Part shown: positions 1 to 8,532 of the stretch, piece after piece
Layout of the letters: each line of letters begins with the position of its first letter
How positions within the stretch are numbered: position 1 is the stretch's first letter
NCBI GenBank assembly: GCA_040381195.1
Contig: JBEIHR010000035.1
Coordinates: forward strand, 1 to 17,729
DNA length: 17,729 nt
DNA from: VGCC01 sp040381195
GTDB lineage: Bacteria > Actinomycetota > Actinomycetes > S36-B12
Reading direction: 5' to 3'
Notes under the pieces: generated by a model
Seen by the model: only the letters and a program-made list of their open reading frames with translations
What the model was told of the DNA's origin: nothing
The model's database searches: none
Made by a program: the position numbers and the translations under genes

Positions 1-9
1 TACGGCGGA

Positions 10-15
10 TAGTCT
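10..15 (+). promoter_or_regulatory. Putative -10 box of the DUF3159 gene
   Basis: TAGTCT fits the actinobacterial TANNNT -10 pattern and lies 8 nt before the ATG at 24. No Shine-Dalgarno is visible, so a leaderless or nearly leaderless transcript is possible. The -35 region lies outside the window, so the call is weak. Confidence 0.3.
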
Positions 16-23
16 TGTGAATC

Positions 24-680
24 ATGAGTGAGCCGACGCCCACCTCCGGCCATCCACTGAAATCCCTGATCGGTGGACCACGTGGGGCGATCGAGGGGAT
101 GCTGCCCCCGGTCATCTTCGTCGTCGTCTACATCGCCTTCTCCGACAACCTGACCTATGCGGTCATCGCAGCGGTTGCCACCGGGGTGGTGCTCGCCATC
201 CTGCGTTTGGTCCGCGGCGAGCGGCCCGTGCGCGTGGTCGGGGCACTGCTGGTGGTGGCCTTCGCCGCCTTCGTGGCCTACTACACCGGTAGCGCGGTCG
301 CGTACTTCTGGCCGCTGGTGCTCGCGAACTTCGCCTCCGCATTGGCGTTTGCCTTTTCCATCCTCATCCGCTGGCCGCTTCTCGGCGTGATCGTCGGTCC
401 GATCGTGGGTACCGGGATGCGGTGGCGCCAGGATCCAGATCTGCTGCGCGCCTACGCGCGCGCCTCGTGGCTGTGGGTGCTTCTCAACATCATCCGCGGC
501 GTAGTGCAGATCCCACTCATCCAAGGCGAGGACCTATGGGCACTCGCAGCCATCCGCCCGGTCTTCTACGTCCTGGTCATTGTCACGGTGCTGCTGTCCT
601 GGGTGATCATCAAGCGCGCGCTGCCCGCAGATCATCCAGGTATCCGCCACCCTCGCTCGGTGGACGGCACGCCGCTCTAG
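24..680 (+). CDS. DUF3159 family integral membrane protein
   Basis: A 218-residue protein of unknown function that matches the actinobacterial DUF3159 family in its general pattern: a soluble N-terminus with a GG-P-R-G stretch (about residues 17-21), then about five or six hydrophobic segments between residues 27 and 197. The segments are separated by short basic loops such as R-L-V-R-G-E-R near residue 61 and M-R-W-R-Q-D-P-D near 132. It should sit in the cytoplasmic membrane; substrate and role are not known. The ATG at 24 has no Shine-Dalgarno but has a TANNNT box upstream. The stop codon shares a CTAG tetranucleotide with the stop of the convergent DNA glycosylase gene, so there is no intergenic space. 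The family call is from memory of the family pattern; membrane location is clear from sequence. Confidence 0.75.
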   Translation: MSEPTPTSGHPLKSLIGGPRGAIEGMLPPVIFVVVYIAFSDNLTYAVIAAVATGVVLAILRLVRGERPVRVVGALLVVAFAAFVAYYTGSAVAYFWPLVLANFASALAFAFSILIRWPLLGVIVGPIVGTGMRWRQDPDLLRAYARASWLWVLLNIIRGVVQIPLIQGEDLWALAAIRPVFYVLVIVTVLLSWVIIKRALPADHPGIRHPRSVDGTPL

Positions 681-1483
681 CCAGGCTGGCAGCCCGGGCA
701 CCAGTAGAGCTTGCGACCCTGCATGTCGGCCATCTCGACCACGGCTCCGCATAGGTAGCACTCGCGGCCATCGCGCCGATAGACGTAGACCTCACCGCCG
801 TGCCGGTCCTCGCGCTTGGCGCGACCCATCACCTCGGGCATGTGCTCAGGACGCACCGTGTCGATGCGACCACGTGTGGTACCCGCGGACATGAGCAGTA
901 CCAGGTCCTCCCACATGCCGTCGAACTCCGATCGCGACACCTGGTTTCCCGGTCGGAACGGGGAGATGTTGTGCCGGAAGAGGACCTCGGCCCGGTAGAT
1001 ATTGCCCACCCCGGCGAACACCTGCTGGTTCATCAGCAGGGACCCGATCGGCGCACCGGATCGCTGCACCCGTATCCACGCCGGCTCCGGATCAGCCTTG
1101 CGGATCGGATCCGGTCCGATACGGCCGACGGCCGCCTTCTTGGCCTGCTGGTCGATGACTACGCACCGGGTCGGGCCGCGTAGCTCGGCGTACCCCTCGT
1201 CGTCCCAGATGCGCATGCGCAGTTCACCCCGGGGTTCCGGTAACTCCCCGCGCGCGATCCGCCACTTGCCGAACAGGCCCAAATGCACGTGGATCCACAG
1301 GCCGTTATCGAATCCGATGAAGAGGTGCTTGCCGTGCGCCTCGATCTTCGTGACCGCATGACCATCGACCAGCTCGGCGTCTGCCGCGAACCTGCCCTGC
1401 GGACTGTCGATCGAGACCGTGCGGCCCGCGAATAAGCGGCGCAGGCGACGTGCCTGGTTGTGGATGACATTGCCCTCAGGCAC
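677..1483 (-). CDS. nei: Fpg/Nei family DNA glycosylase/AP lyase
   Basis: Base-excision repair enzyme that removes oxidised bases and cuts the abasic strand. The 268-residue protein has the catalytic Pro2-Glu3 in M-P-E-G, a conserved lysine in H-G-K-H near residue 53, and the helix-two-turn-helix region A-G-V-G-N-I-Y-R-A-E (about residues 156-165). A C-terminal zinc finger is formed by C242-x2-C245 and C262-x2-C265. M-P-E-G and the overall sequence fit the mycobacterial Nei1 (Rv2464c) type better than MutM/Fpg, which begins M-P-E-L. Translation starts at GTG, and the first 8 nt (1476-1483) overlap the end of the threonine-aldolase-like gene, so the two are probably translationally coupled as the last genes of the DsbA-like operon. 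Substrate preference (5-hydroxycytosine-type or other lesions) cannot be read from the sequence. Confidence 0.9.
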   Translation of the reverse strand: MPEGNVIHNQARRLRRLFAGRTVSIDSPQGRFAADAELVDGHAVTKIEAHGKHLFIGFDNGLWIHVHLGLFGKWRIARGELPEPRGELRMRIWDDEGYAELRGPTRCVVIDQQAKKAAVGRIGPDPIRKADPEPAWIRVQRSGAPIGSLLMNQQVFAGVGNIYRAEVLFRHNISPFRPGNQVSRSEFDGMWEDLVLLMSAGTTRGRIDTVRPEHMPEVMGRAKREDRHGGEVYVYRRDGRECYLCGAVVEMADMQGRKLYWCPGCQPG

Positions 1484-2525
1484 CGGCCGCGCTCATCTCC
1501 CCGGAAATCGCCGCCACGAAGGAGTCGACGTCTTCCTCCGTGGTGTCCCAGGAACACATCCACCGCACCTCACCGGTCATGTGGTTCCACACGTAGAAGT
1601 GGAACTGCTCCTGCAGGCGGCGCGTGACGTCGGCCGGCAGAATCGCGAACACGGCGTTCGCCTGCACCGTCGAGGTCAGCGTGACTCCTGGAATCGCAGC
1701 GACGCCCGCGGCGAGACGATCGGCCATCGCGTTCGCATGGTCGGCATTGCGGCGCCACAGATCATCGGTGAGGAGGGCCAACAACTGCGCGCTGATGAAC
1801 CGCATCTTGCTGGACAACTGCATGGACGTCTTGCGGATGAATGGCACCGTGGCCGCGAGGTCGTCGGAGAAGGTCACCACCGCCTCACTGAGCATGGCGC
1901 CGTTCTTCGTGCCGCCAAAGGAGAGGGCATCGATCCCGATATCCGTGGTGAGCGCGCGCAGGGGGACCCCAAGGCGCGCGGCCGCATTCGCGATACGCGC
2001 ACCGTCCATGTGGACTCTCAGGCCTTTGGCGTGCGCGTGGTCCACGAGGGCGCGCAGCTCGTCCACGGAGTAGACGGTGCCCATCTCGGTGCTCTGGGTA
2101 ATCGACACCACGGTGGGCTGCGCTCGGTGGACGAACCCGATGTCGAACACCTGGGTGTCGACGAGCTCTGGGGTCAGCTTGCCCTGTACGCCGGGGACGG
2201 TCCACAACTTCAGACCGGCCATCTTCTCCGGCGCACCACCTTCGTCCACGTGAATATGCGCCGACTGCGCGCACACCACCGCTTCCCAGCGTTCGGTCAT
2301 CGCCTGGAGGGCTACCACGTTCGCACCCGTTCCATTGAATACCGGGAAGACCCGAGCCGAGGGGCCGAAATGCTGTGTGATCGCTTCCTGCAACTGCGCG
2401 GTCACAACATCATCGCCGTACGCGGACTGGTGATCCACGTTGGCGGCGTTGATGGCGGACAGGATCTCCGGGTGGATACCCGCGTAGTTATCGCTGGCGA
2501 ATCCACGCCAGGGGTCGGTGATCAC
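1476..2525 (-). CDS. Low-specificity L-threonine aldolase-like PLP enzyme
   Basis: A 349-residue fold-type I pyridoxal-phosphate enzyme of the threonine aldolase/beta-eliminating lyase family, expected to split L-threonine or L-allo-threonine into glycine and acetaldehyde. Visible signs are the N-terminal S-D-N-Y-A-G-I-H-P (about residues 11-19), the cofactor-loop-like F-N-G-T-G-A-N (63-69), the H-M-D-G-A-R-I-A-N motif (about 172-180), and S-F-G-G-T-K-N-G with K207 as the probable Schiff-base lysine. Length matches the family. It starts at GTG; a GAGGAA Shine-Dalgarno (2536-2541) overlaps the stop of the DsbA-like gene, 10 nt before the start. In mycobacteria the corresponding slot between the DsbA-like and nei genes holds rpiB, so this looks like a lineage-specific replacement. 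Stereospecificity is not predictable here. Confidence 0.85.
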   Translation of the reverse strand: MITDPWRGFASDNYAGIHPEILSAINAANVDHQSAYGDDVVTAQLQEAITQHFGPSARVFPVFNGTGANVVALQAMTERWEAVVCAQSAHIHVDEGGAPEKMAGLKLWTVPGVQGKLTPELVDTQVFDIGFVHRAQPTVVSITQSTEMGTVYSVDELRALVDHAHAKGLRVHMDGARIANAAARLGVPLRALTTDIGIDALSFGGTKNGAMLSEAVVTFSDDLAATVPFIRKTSMQLSSKMRFISAQLLALLTDDLWRRNADHANAMADRLAAGVAAIPGVTLTSTVQANAVFAILPADVTRRLQEQFHFYVWNHMTGEVRWMCSWDTTEEDVDSFVAAISGEMSAAGA

Positions 2526-2539
2526 GATCGGAGTATTCC

Positions 2540-3157
2540 TCAGTCGAACTGGGGCCCCACGGTGCGGCTGCGCTTGAGTTCGTAGAACCCTCGGGTACCC
2601 GCCAGCAGGACGAGCCCGTCCCAGAGTCGCGCCGCATCCTCACCCATCGGCGCGGGTGTGATCACCGGTCCGAAGTAGGCGACAGGCGCTCCCTCCGGAC
2701 CCGGGAGGGCAATCACCGGGGTTCCGACGTCCGCACCCACCAGGTCGATGGCCCGCTGATGGCTTGCACGCAGCGCAGTGTCATAAGAGGAGTCGTACGC
2801 CGCCGCGGCCAACGACGGCTCCAGACCGGCGTCGGCGACCGATTCGGTGATGACCTTTTCGTAGTCGGTGCGGCCCTCGACGTGCAACCGAGTGCCGAAT
2901 GCGGTGTAAAGCGGGGCAAGGACTGCCTCGCCGTGAGCCTCCTGCGCCGCGATGCACACCCGCACGGGACCCCACGCGATCTCCAGCATCTCGACATACT
3001 CGGGTGGCAGGTCACGACCTTCGTTGAGGACGGCGAGGCTCATCACACTCCAGGTGATGTCGACGTCTCGCATCCGGGAGACCTCGGTCATCCACCGTGA
3101 GGTGATCCAGGCCCACGGGCACATCGGGTCAAACCAGAACTCCACCTTGGTCGTCAC
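2540..3157 (-). CDS. DsbA-fold mycothiol-type oxidoreductase, Rv2466c-like, CPWA active site
   Basis: A cytoplasmic thioredoxin/DsbA-fold protein (205 residues, no signal peptide) that aligns by eye along its whole length with M. tuberculosis Rv2466c, a mycothiol-dependent reductase (family knowledge). Shared features are F-W-F-D-P-x-C-P-W near residue 7, the V-M-S-L-A-V-L-N-E stretch (about 38-46), W-G-P-V-R-V, the cis-proline in V-G-T-P-V-I, and the C-terminal F-Y-E-L-K-R-S-R-T ending in Q-F-D. The second active-site cysteine is replaced: C13-P-W-A16 instead of CPWC, leaving a monothiol centre. The start is GTG at 3157 with no Shine-Dalgarno and a TACGTT box 7 nt upstream, so it is probably leaderless. 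It is first in an operon with the aldolase-like and nei genes and divergent from pepN across 29 bp. Confidence 0.85.
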   Translation of the reverse strand: MTTKVEFWFDPMCPWAWITSRWMTEVSRMRDVDITWSVMSLAVLNEGRDLPPEYVEMLEIAWGPVRVCIAAQEAHGEAVLAPLYTAFGTRLHVEGRTDYEKVITESVADAGLEPSLAAAAYDSSYDTALRASHQRAIDLVGADVGTPVIALPGPEGAPVAYFGPVITPAPMGEDAARLWDGLVLLAGTRGFYELKRSRTVGPQFD

Positions 3158-3164
3158 GGTCTGA

Positions 3165-3170
3165 AACGTA
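3165..3170 (-). promoter_or_regulatory. Putative -10 box, leaderless DsbA-like operon promoter
   Basis: On the minus strand TACGTT lies 7 nt before the GTG start at 3157. This fits the TANNNT spacing of leaderless actinobacterial genes. No recognisable -35 and no Shine-Dalgarno were seen. Confidence 0.4.
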
Positions 3171-3186
3171 GTGGAAGGATCGAGTG

Positions 3187-5733
3187 ATGACCACCAGCGA
3201 GAACATCACCCGAGCCGAAGCCCAACAGCGCGCCGCGCTGATCGACGTCGACTCGTACCACGTCACGCTCGACCTCACAGGCACGGGAGCCACCTTCCGT
3301 TCGGTCACCACGTGTGAGGTCCGCTGCCGCACCCCAGGGGCCAGCACGTGGCTGGACCTCATCGCCCCCGAGGTCACGAGCGTGACGCTGAATGGCCGTG
3401 AGCTCCCGGACGCTGCGGACGGTGCCCGGATCACGCTGCCCGATCTGCAGGAGCACAACTCGGTCACGGTGGTAGCCAACTGCGCGTACATGAACACCGG
3501 TGAAGGCCTCCACCGATTCATCGACCCGGTCGATGACGAGACGTATCTGTACACGCAATTCGAGTCAGCCGACGCCCGGCGCATGTATGCCTGCTTCGAG
3601 CAACCAGACCTCAAGGGCACTTTCGCGCTCACTGTCACCGCACCCGCACATTGGCAGGTGGTGAGCAACTCCCCCACACCCACTCCGACTCCGGCGTCCG
3701 AAAAGACCGCTCGCTGGGAGTTCGAGGCCACGCCGCGCATGTCCACCTACATCACGGCACTGGTGGCCGGCCCCTACCACGTCGTGCGCGACGAGTACCG
3801 CGGTCCGCATGGCACGTACCCCTTAGGCGTGTTCTGCCGCACGTCCCTTGCCCCCTACCTCGATCCCGACGAGATCCTCACCGTGACCAAGCAGGGCTTC
3901 GCGTTCTTCGAGGATCAGTTCAAGGTCCCCTACCCCTTCGCCAAGTACGACCAACTCTTCGTCCCGGAGTTCAACGCCGGTGCAATGGAGAACGCCGGGT
4001 GCGTCACCATCCTCGAGGACTACGTTTTCCGCTCCCGAGTGACACTGGCCGCCTACGAGCAGCGCGCAAACACCATCCTCCACGAGTTGGCGCACATGTG
4101 GTTCGGCGATCTGGTCACCATGACCTGGTGGGATGATCTCTGGCTCAACGAATCCTTCGCCGAGTGGGCGGCGCACCATGCGAACGTGCACGCCACCCGA
4201 TACAACGAGGCGTGGACCACCTTTTCGAACCTGCGCAAGGCGTGGGCATACCGCCAGGATCAGCTTCCCTCCACGCACCCCATTGCAGCGGACATGGTCG
4301 ACCTCGATTCGGTCCGCGTGAACTTCGATGGAATCACGTACGCCAAGGGTGCATCCGCGCTGCGGCAATTGGTGGCATGGGTCGGTGAGGAGGAGTTCTT
4401 GGCCGGCCTGCACGCGTACTTCACCAAGCACGCCTGGAAGAACACAGAGTTGTCCGACCTCTTGACCGAATTGGAAAAGACAAGCGGGCGCGACCTGTCC
4501 ACCTGGACCCAGGAGTGGTTGCAGACCAGCGGCGTGAACCTGCTTCGCCCACGAATCGAGATCACCGGCGATGACAGGTACGCGTCCGTCGTGATCGAGC
4601 AGGAGCCTCCTAGCGTCCCCGCCGGAATCGCGCCCACCCTGCGCTCCCACCGCGTGGGCATCGGCCTCTACGACCTCGTCGAGGGGCAACTCACCCTGCG
4701 CGAGCGGATCGAGGTCGACGTCGTGGGAGCGCGAACCGAGGTGTCCGCGCTCGCGAGAGCGCAGCGCGCCGATCTCCTTCTCGTCAATGACGGGGACCTC
4801 ACTTTCGCGAAAGTACGCCTGGACGAACGTTCGTGGGCGACCGCAATGGCTTACCTGGGCACCGTGGATGACTCATTGGCCCGAGCACTCATCTGGGGTG
4901 CCGCGTGGGATATGACGCGGGATGCCGAGGTCTCGACCGGCGACTTCGTGAACTTGGTGACCTCGAGTATCGCTGCGGAGACGGATATCGGTGTCGTGCA
5001 GGGCGTGCTGCGCCAGGCCCGTCTCGCGATAGATCAGTTCGCAGCGGACGCGCACCGCGAGGAATACCTCATCCGTCTGTCCACGTGCCTGCGCGCGTTG
5101 GCCCAGGGAGCAGAGCCCGGAAGTGATCGGCAGCTCGCGTTCACCCGGGCGTTCGCGGGCTCCGCGGTGACGAATGCGGATCTCGAGCTCGTCAGCGACC
5201 TCCTCGACGGCCGGGTCACGTGGGACGGACTCGTCATCGACACGGATCTGCGCTGGTTCCTGCTGACGCAATTGGTCATCACCGGGGCTCGCGGTCCGGA
5301 GGACATCGATGCGGAGTTGGCCTCCGACGACACCGCAACGGGTCGTCGCCAGGCCGCCGCCGCCCGCGCCGCACGCCCGGCTGCGGATGCCAAGGCGCAG
5401 GCCTGGCATGACATCGTCAATCGCCCTGAGTTACCGAATGCGATCCTCGACGCGACGATCGCGGGCTTCCAGCAACGCGACCAACTGCACCTGATCACCC
5501 CGTACCGGGCGATGTTCTTCGATGCGCTCGAATCCGTCTGGGCATCGCGGACGATGGAGACGGCACAATCGATCACGATGGGCCTCTATCCGGCGCTCCT
5601 GGTGAACCAGGAGACCGTGGACCTGACCACCGCGTATCTGGAGCGTGACATGAACGCAGCCCTACGCCGGTTGCTCAGTGAGGGGCGAGACGGTGTCGAG
5701 CGCGCACTGCGTGCTCGCGCGAAGGACGCGTAG
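3187..5733 (+). CDS. pepN: Aminopeptidase N (M1 metallopeptidase)
   Basis: Zinc aminopeptidase that trims N-terminal residues from peptides in the cytoplasm; there is no signal peptide. The 848-residue protein has the M1 layout: an N-terminal beta-sandwich, the G-A-M-E-N exopeptidase motif (265-269), the zinc site H299-E-L-A-H303 with the third ligand E322 in N-E-S-F, a probable transition-state Tyr385, and a C-terminal ERAP1-like helical domain. That last domain contains an Ala/Arg-rich stretch near residues 717-738. GTG at 3184 and ATG at 3187 are both in frame. ATG is preferred because GGAAGG at 3173-3178 then has 8-nt spacing. The gene diverges from the DsbA-like operon, as in mycobacteria (Rv2467). 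It ends 10 bp before the convergent DUF5130 gene. Confidence 0.96.
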   Translation: MTTSENITRAEAQQRAALIDVDSYHVTLDLTGTGATFRSVTTCEVRCRTPGASTWLDLIAPEVTSVTLNGRELPDAADGARITLPDLQEHNSVTVVANCAYMNTGEGLHRFIDPVDDETYLYTQFESADARRMYACFEQPDLKGTFALTVTAPAHWQVVSNSPTPTPTPASEKTARWEFEATPRMSTYITALVAGPYHVVRDEYRGPHGTYPLGVFCRTSLAPYLDPDEILTVTKQGFAFFEDQFKVPYPFAKYDQLFVPEFNAGAMENAGCVTILEDYVFRSRVTLAAYEQRANTILHELAHMWFGDLVTMTWWDDLWLNESFAEWAAHHANVHATRYNEAWTTFSNLRKAWAYRQDQLPSTHPIAADMVDLDSVRVNFDGITYAKGASALRQLVAWVGEEEFLAGLHAYFTKHAWKNTELSDLLTELEKTSGRDLSTWTQEWLQTSGVNLLRPRIEITGDDRYASVVIEQEPPSVPAGIAPTLRSHRVGIGLYDLVEGQLTLRERIEVDVVGARTEVSALARAQRADLLLVNDGDLTFAKVRLDERSWATAMAYLGTVDDSLARALIWGAAWDMTRDAEVSTGDFVNLVTSSIAAETDIGVVQGVLRQARLAIDQFAADAHREEYLIRLSTCLRALAQGAEPGSDRQLAFTRAFAGSAVTNADLELVSDLLDGRVTWDGLVIDTDLRWFLLTQLVITGARGPEDIDAELASDDTATGRRQAAAARAARPAADAKAQAWHDIVNRPELPNAILDATIAGFQQRDQLHLITPYRAMFFDALESVWASRTMETAQSITMGLYPALLVNQETVDLTTAYLERDMNAALRRLLSEGRDGVERALRARAKDA

Positions 5734-5736
5734 GTC

Positions 5737-5754
5737 GGCCCGCTCAGGCGGGTT
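5737..5754. terminator. Small stem-loop between convergent pepN and DUF5130 genes
   Basis: CCCGC/GCGGG pair around a TCAG loop (5744-5747), extended by two G-U pairs on the plus-strand RNA. It sits across the end of the DUF5130 gene and just after the pepN stop. There is no T-tract, so a terminator role is only suggested by its position. Confidence 0.3.
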
Positions 5755-6373
5755 CGTCGAGGTGGAGCACGCGCGGGGCACGTGCGTGCTCGGCGAGGAG
5801 AAGTGCAGCGTCCCGGATTCCAACGGGGAGATCATCGACATCCGCACCCGAGCGCAGGGCAAGCAGCGCGAATTGACAGGTTCGGTCATCGACATGGATC
5901 CGGGCATCCGGACCGGTGACAACCTCGGCTGACTTCGCGACGGAGTCGACAGCAAGCAACACCGCGGACCGAGGATCGCGCAACCTGCCGTGAATGGCCT
6001 CCGCGGATTCACGACCACCGTTCAACCTGCCGATGTGGATCGCAAACTCCAGACCGCAGATCTCGCGCGCCCGATCCACGACCTCCTGCAGGTTCTCGCG
6101 AACGCTCTCGGTGATACCGGTGAAGTCATCGCTCCCCCGCCACTCTCCCGAGGCTCCACCTCGTCGCAGGAGGGTCTCCTCGGCGGAGATACCGAGCGGT
6201 ACGCGAGTCGGGTCCGGAAGGGCCGCACCGCTCACGATCGTGGTGTCCGTGTCCAGGCCCACAGGAGCCTCGGCCTTACCGCGCCAGCCGGGCAATGCCA
6301 GGAACAGCGCGATGACCGCCGCGAGGGCGGTGGGGATGCCGATGAAAACCAGGATGACGGTCAGTGGTTCCAC
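5744..6373 (-). CDS. Membrane-anchored DUF5130 (TPM-fold-like) protein
   Basis: A 209-residue protein of unknown function. The first about 28 residues are one hydrophobic helix (V-I-L-V-F-I-G-I-P onward) ending in W-R-G-K, which reads as a signal anchor with the rest outside or loosely attached. A linker of about 60 residues follows. The C-terminal domain (about 88-209) resembles the actinobacterial DUF5130 family, with V-V-D-R-A-R-E, an I-H-I-G strand, and R-I-H-V-D-D-R near residue 158 followed by an Ala/Leu-rich helix. The start is GTG, 9 nt after the malQ stop, so it is the second gene of a malQ operon. The corresponding mycobacterial gene Rv2468c also lies next to pepN. The family assignment is by recalled pattern; function is unknown. 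Confidence 0.7.
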   Translation of the reverse strand: MEPLTVILVFIGIPTALAAVIALFLALPGWRGKAEAPVGLDTDTTIVSGAALPDPTRVPLGISAEETLLRRGGASGEWRGSDDFTGITESVRENLQEVVDRAREICGLEFAIHIGRLNGGRESAEAIHGRLRDPRSAVLLAVDSVAKSAEVVTGPDARIHVDDRTCQFALLALRSGADVDDLPVGIRDAALLLAEHARAPRVLHLDEPA

Positions 6374-6382
6374 GGCCCGAGC

Positions 6383-8488
6383 CTACTGACCGCGCACCAG
6401 CATCCGTACTACCTGCGGGTCGGCCATGAACTCCTCGAGCAGCACCGCGGTGCCGTCCTCCCGGCAGAGCGGCACGCGCCAATTCGGGTATTCCTGATCC
6501 GTGCCCGGCTGGTTCTGGGCGCGACGATCACGCACGGCATCGGTGACGGCGATACCGATCATTCTGGCCTTCGATGCCTCCAGCGCACGATGCAGTGCGA
6601 GCAACATCTCCTCAAGTCCTAGATCGGTCTCGAGGTCCACACTCGGATTCAGATATCCCTGGTCGATCAAGGACTTCGCCCACTCCTCCCGCTCGATGCG
6701 GGCCCGGGTGTACTCGGTCGATACATCTGTGGACAGGAGGCCGAGTTCGGCGCGGATGCGCACATGTTCATCGCGAAGATATCCCGCGGTGGGCGGGAGA
6801 TCGTGCACGGCGACACTGGCGAGCACGTCGCGCCGCCAGAGCCGGGAGTCTCGATCGGGTTCGAACCACAGGATCGACGTGCCCAGGATCCCTCGGGAGG
6901 CGAGCTCGCGCTGCACCCAGTCCTCGACGGTGCCCAGGTCCTCACCGATCACCACGGCGCTGGCCAGGTGCGCCTCCAGGCAGAGGATCCCCAAGAGCGC
7001 GTCATGGTCGAAGCGGACGAACGTTCCGAGGTTGGCGGTGCATCCTTCGGGAATCCACCACATGCGGAACAGTCCCAGAACGTGGTCGACCCGCAGACCA
7101 CCACTTGTGCGCAGGGCCGTGCGGAGCATGTCGCGGAACGGGCGGAAGCCGTGGTCGGCGAGTGCTTCGGGCTTCCACGGCGGCAGTTGCCAGTCCTGGC
7201 CCATCTGGTTGTACATGTCCGGCGGGGCACCGACCATGACCCCCGGTGCGATCACATCCTGCAGCGCCCAGGCGTCGGCACCGGCACGGTGGACACCGAC
7301 GGCGAGGTCGTTGACCACTCCCACAGCCATACCGCTGTCGACCGCGGTGCGTTGCGCGGCGGCCAGTTGACGATGCGTCACCCACTGCGTCCAGAGATGG
7401 AAGTCCACGTCAGCCACGTGGGTCTGCGCGAAATCCGCCACGGCCGGGGAGCGCGGGTGGCGGTACTGCTCCGGCCAGTCATCCGTGATCGGTCCATAGT
7501 GGTCCGCGAGAACACACCACCGGGCGTAGTCGACCAGGCCGGAGCCCTCCTGTTCCACGTACGCATCGAACTCGCGCCGACGTTCCTCGTCGAGACCCAC
7601 CGCGAAGGTCCGCTCCAGGGCCTCGCGCTTGACTTTCCAGACCGGGTCCCGCTCCAGGAGATCGGGGGTGGTGTTGGCCCTTCGGAGGGTGTCGACCGCA
7701 TCTTCGATGCGATCACGATCAGGAACGCGACTCCATTCCGGGATGTCCTCGACTCGGACGTAGAACGGGCTTGCGAACCTACGTGTGACGGGTGAGTAGG
7801 GAGAAGGCGTCACGGGGGACACGGGCGAGCAGGCGTGTAGCGGGTTCACCAGGATGAAACCCGCACCGAGTTCACGTGCGCTCCACGCGGCGAGTTCACC
7901 GAGATCATGCAGATCACCCATCGCCCACGATCCACGTGAACGCAGTGAGTACAACTGAGTCATCAACCCCCACTGCCGCTCACCAAGGATCCGCTCCGGG
8001 TGCAGGCGTGCAGGAGCCACTGCAAGATCACATGTCTCGGCACGCTGGCCACTGACCGCGTGCAGAGTGTGGTAGCCGATGGGCAGTGAGTCGGGTACCC
8101 AGAAGGAAGCCTCGCCCGTGAGCACTCCGTCCACATCGATCGGATCGACCCACACATCCATCTGCGCGAGGTCGATCACGTATCCGTCAGCGAGTTCGAC
8201 CCACATGCGCGCCGGGTCACCATGGGGCACGTGCATCCATGCCCGACGCCCCTCACCTTCGCGGGTGATGAAGAACGGCGGCAGGAATCGACGCCAGTGC
8301 CGCAACGGCAGCTCCGCGATTGCCGCGTCGATGGCCTCCGCATTGCTGGCGTCGACACCGAGAGAGTGCAAGATCGCGCGCACGGTCGCGTCGGAGACGT
8401 CGACACGCGCACCAGACTGGTCCCAGTACTCGGTGGCGACGCCGTATGCGTCGGCAAGTGTGCGCAGGTGCGCGTCGGAGGCGGGCAC
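6383..8488 (-). CDS. malQ: 4-alpha-glucanotransferase (amylomaltase, GH77)
   Basis: Transfers alpha-1,4-glucan segments between maltodextrins in the cytoplasm. With the chosen start it is 701 residues, the long actinobacterial form with an N-terminal extension of about 150 residues before the GH77 barrel. Catalytic residues are visible: nucleophile D468 in R-V-D-H-V, acid/base E516 in I-G-E-D-L-G, and stabilising D563 in V-H-D-L-P. The frame is open further upstream. GTG at 8488 is preferred because TACTGT lies 6 nt before it with TTATGA 17 nt further up, and because conserved sequence (L-A-D-A-Y-G-V) begins soon after. ATG at 8521 is the alternative but has no ribosome site or -10. The gene diverges from POP and is followed by the DUF5130 gene. 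Confidence 0.93.
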   Translation of the reverse strand: MPASDAHLRTLADAYGVATEYWDQSGARVDVSDATVRAILHSLGVDASNAEAIDAAIAELPLRHWRRFLPPFFITREGEGRRAWMHVPHGDPARMWVELADGYVIDLAQMDVWVDPIDVDGVLTGEASFWVPDSLPIGYHTLHAVSGQRAETCDLAVAPARLHPERILGERQWGLMTQLYSLRSRGSWAMGDLHDLGELAAWSARELGAGFILVNPLHACSPVSPVTPSPYSPVTRRFASPFYVRVEDIPEWSRVPDRDRIEDAVDTLRRANTTPDLLERDPVWKVKREALERTFAVGLDEERRREFDAYVEQEGSGLVDYARWCVLADHYGPITDDWPEQYRHPRSPAVADFAQTHVADVDFHLWTQWVTHRQLAAAQRTAVDSGMAVGVVNDLAVGVHRAGADAWALQDVIAPGVMVGAPPDMYNQMGQDWQLPPWKPEALADHGFRPFRDMLRTALRTSGGLRVDHVLGLFRMWWIPEGCTANLGTFVRFDHDALLGILCLEAHLASAVVIGEDLGTVEDWVQRELASRGILGTSILWFEPDRDSRLWRRDVLASVAVHDLPPTAGYLRDEHVRIRAELGLLSTDVSTEYTRARIEREEWAKSLIDQGYLNPSVDLETDLGLEEMLLALHRALEASKARMIGIAVTDAVRDRRAQNQPGTDQEYPNWRVPLCREDGTAVLLEEFMADPQVVRMLVRGQ

Positions 8489-8494
8489 GGGCGC

Positions 8495-8523
8495 ACAGTA
8501 ACCGTTTTCAGACGACTTCATAA
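8495..8523 (-). promoter_or_regulatory. Putative malQ promoter
   Basis: On the minus strand TTATGA (8518-8523) and TACTGT (8495-8500) are 17 bp apart, and TACTGT is 6 nt before GTG 8488. This would give a leaderless malQ mRNA. The -35 box overlaps the -10 box of the divergent POP gene. Confidence 0.5.
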
Positions 8524-8526
8524 GGT
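8521..8526 (+). promoter_or_regulatory. Putative -10 box, leaderless POP operon promoter
   Basis: TAAGGT lies 6 nt before the ATG at 8533 and no Shine-Dalgarno is present. The matching -35 (about 8498-8503) is poor and would overlap the malQ -10 box. Confidence 0.45.
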
Positions 8527-8532
8527 TGGTGC

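Noticed and set aside
1419..2585. 388-codon open frame on the plus strand
   Set aside because: It lies antisense to the threonine-aldolase-like and nei genes, has no recognisable protein family and a composition typical of the complement of high-GC coding sequence.
3823..4689. 288-codon minus-strand frame
   Set aside because: Antisense to pepN, including the zinc site; no motif seen.
6764..7795. 343-codon open frame on the plus strand
   Set aside because: It is fully antisense to the malQ catalytic domain, which has all GH77 residues; no family resemblance in the antisense product.
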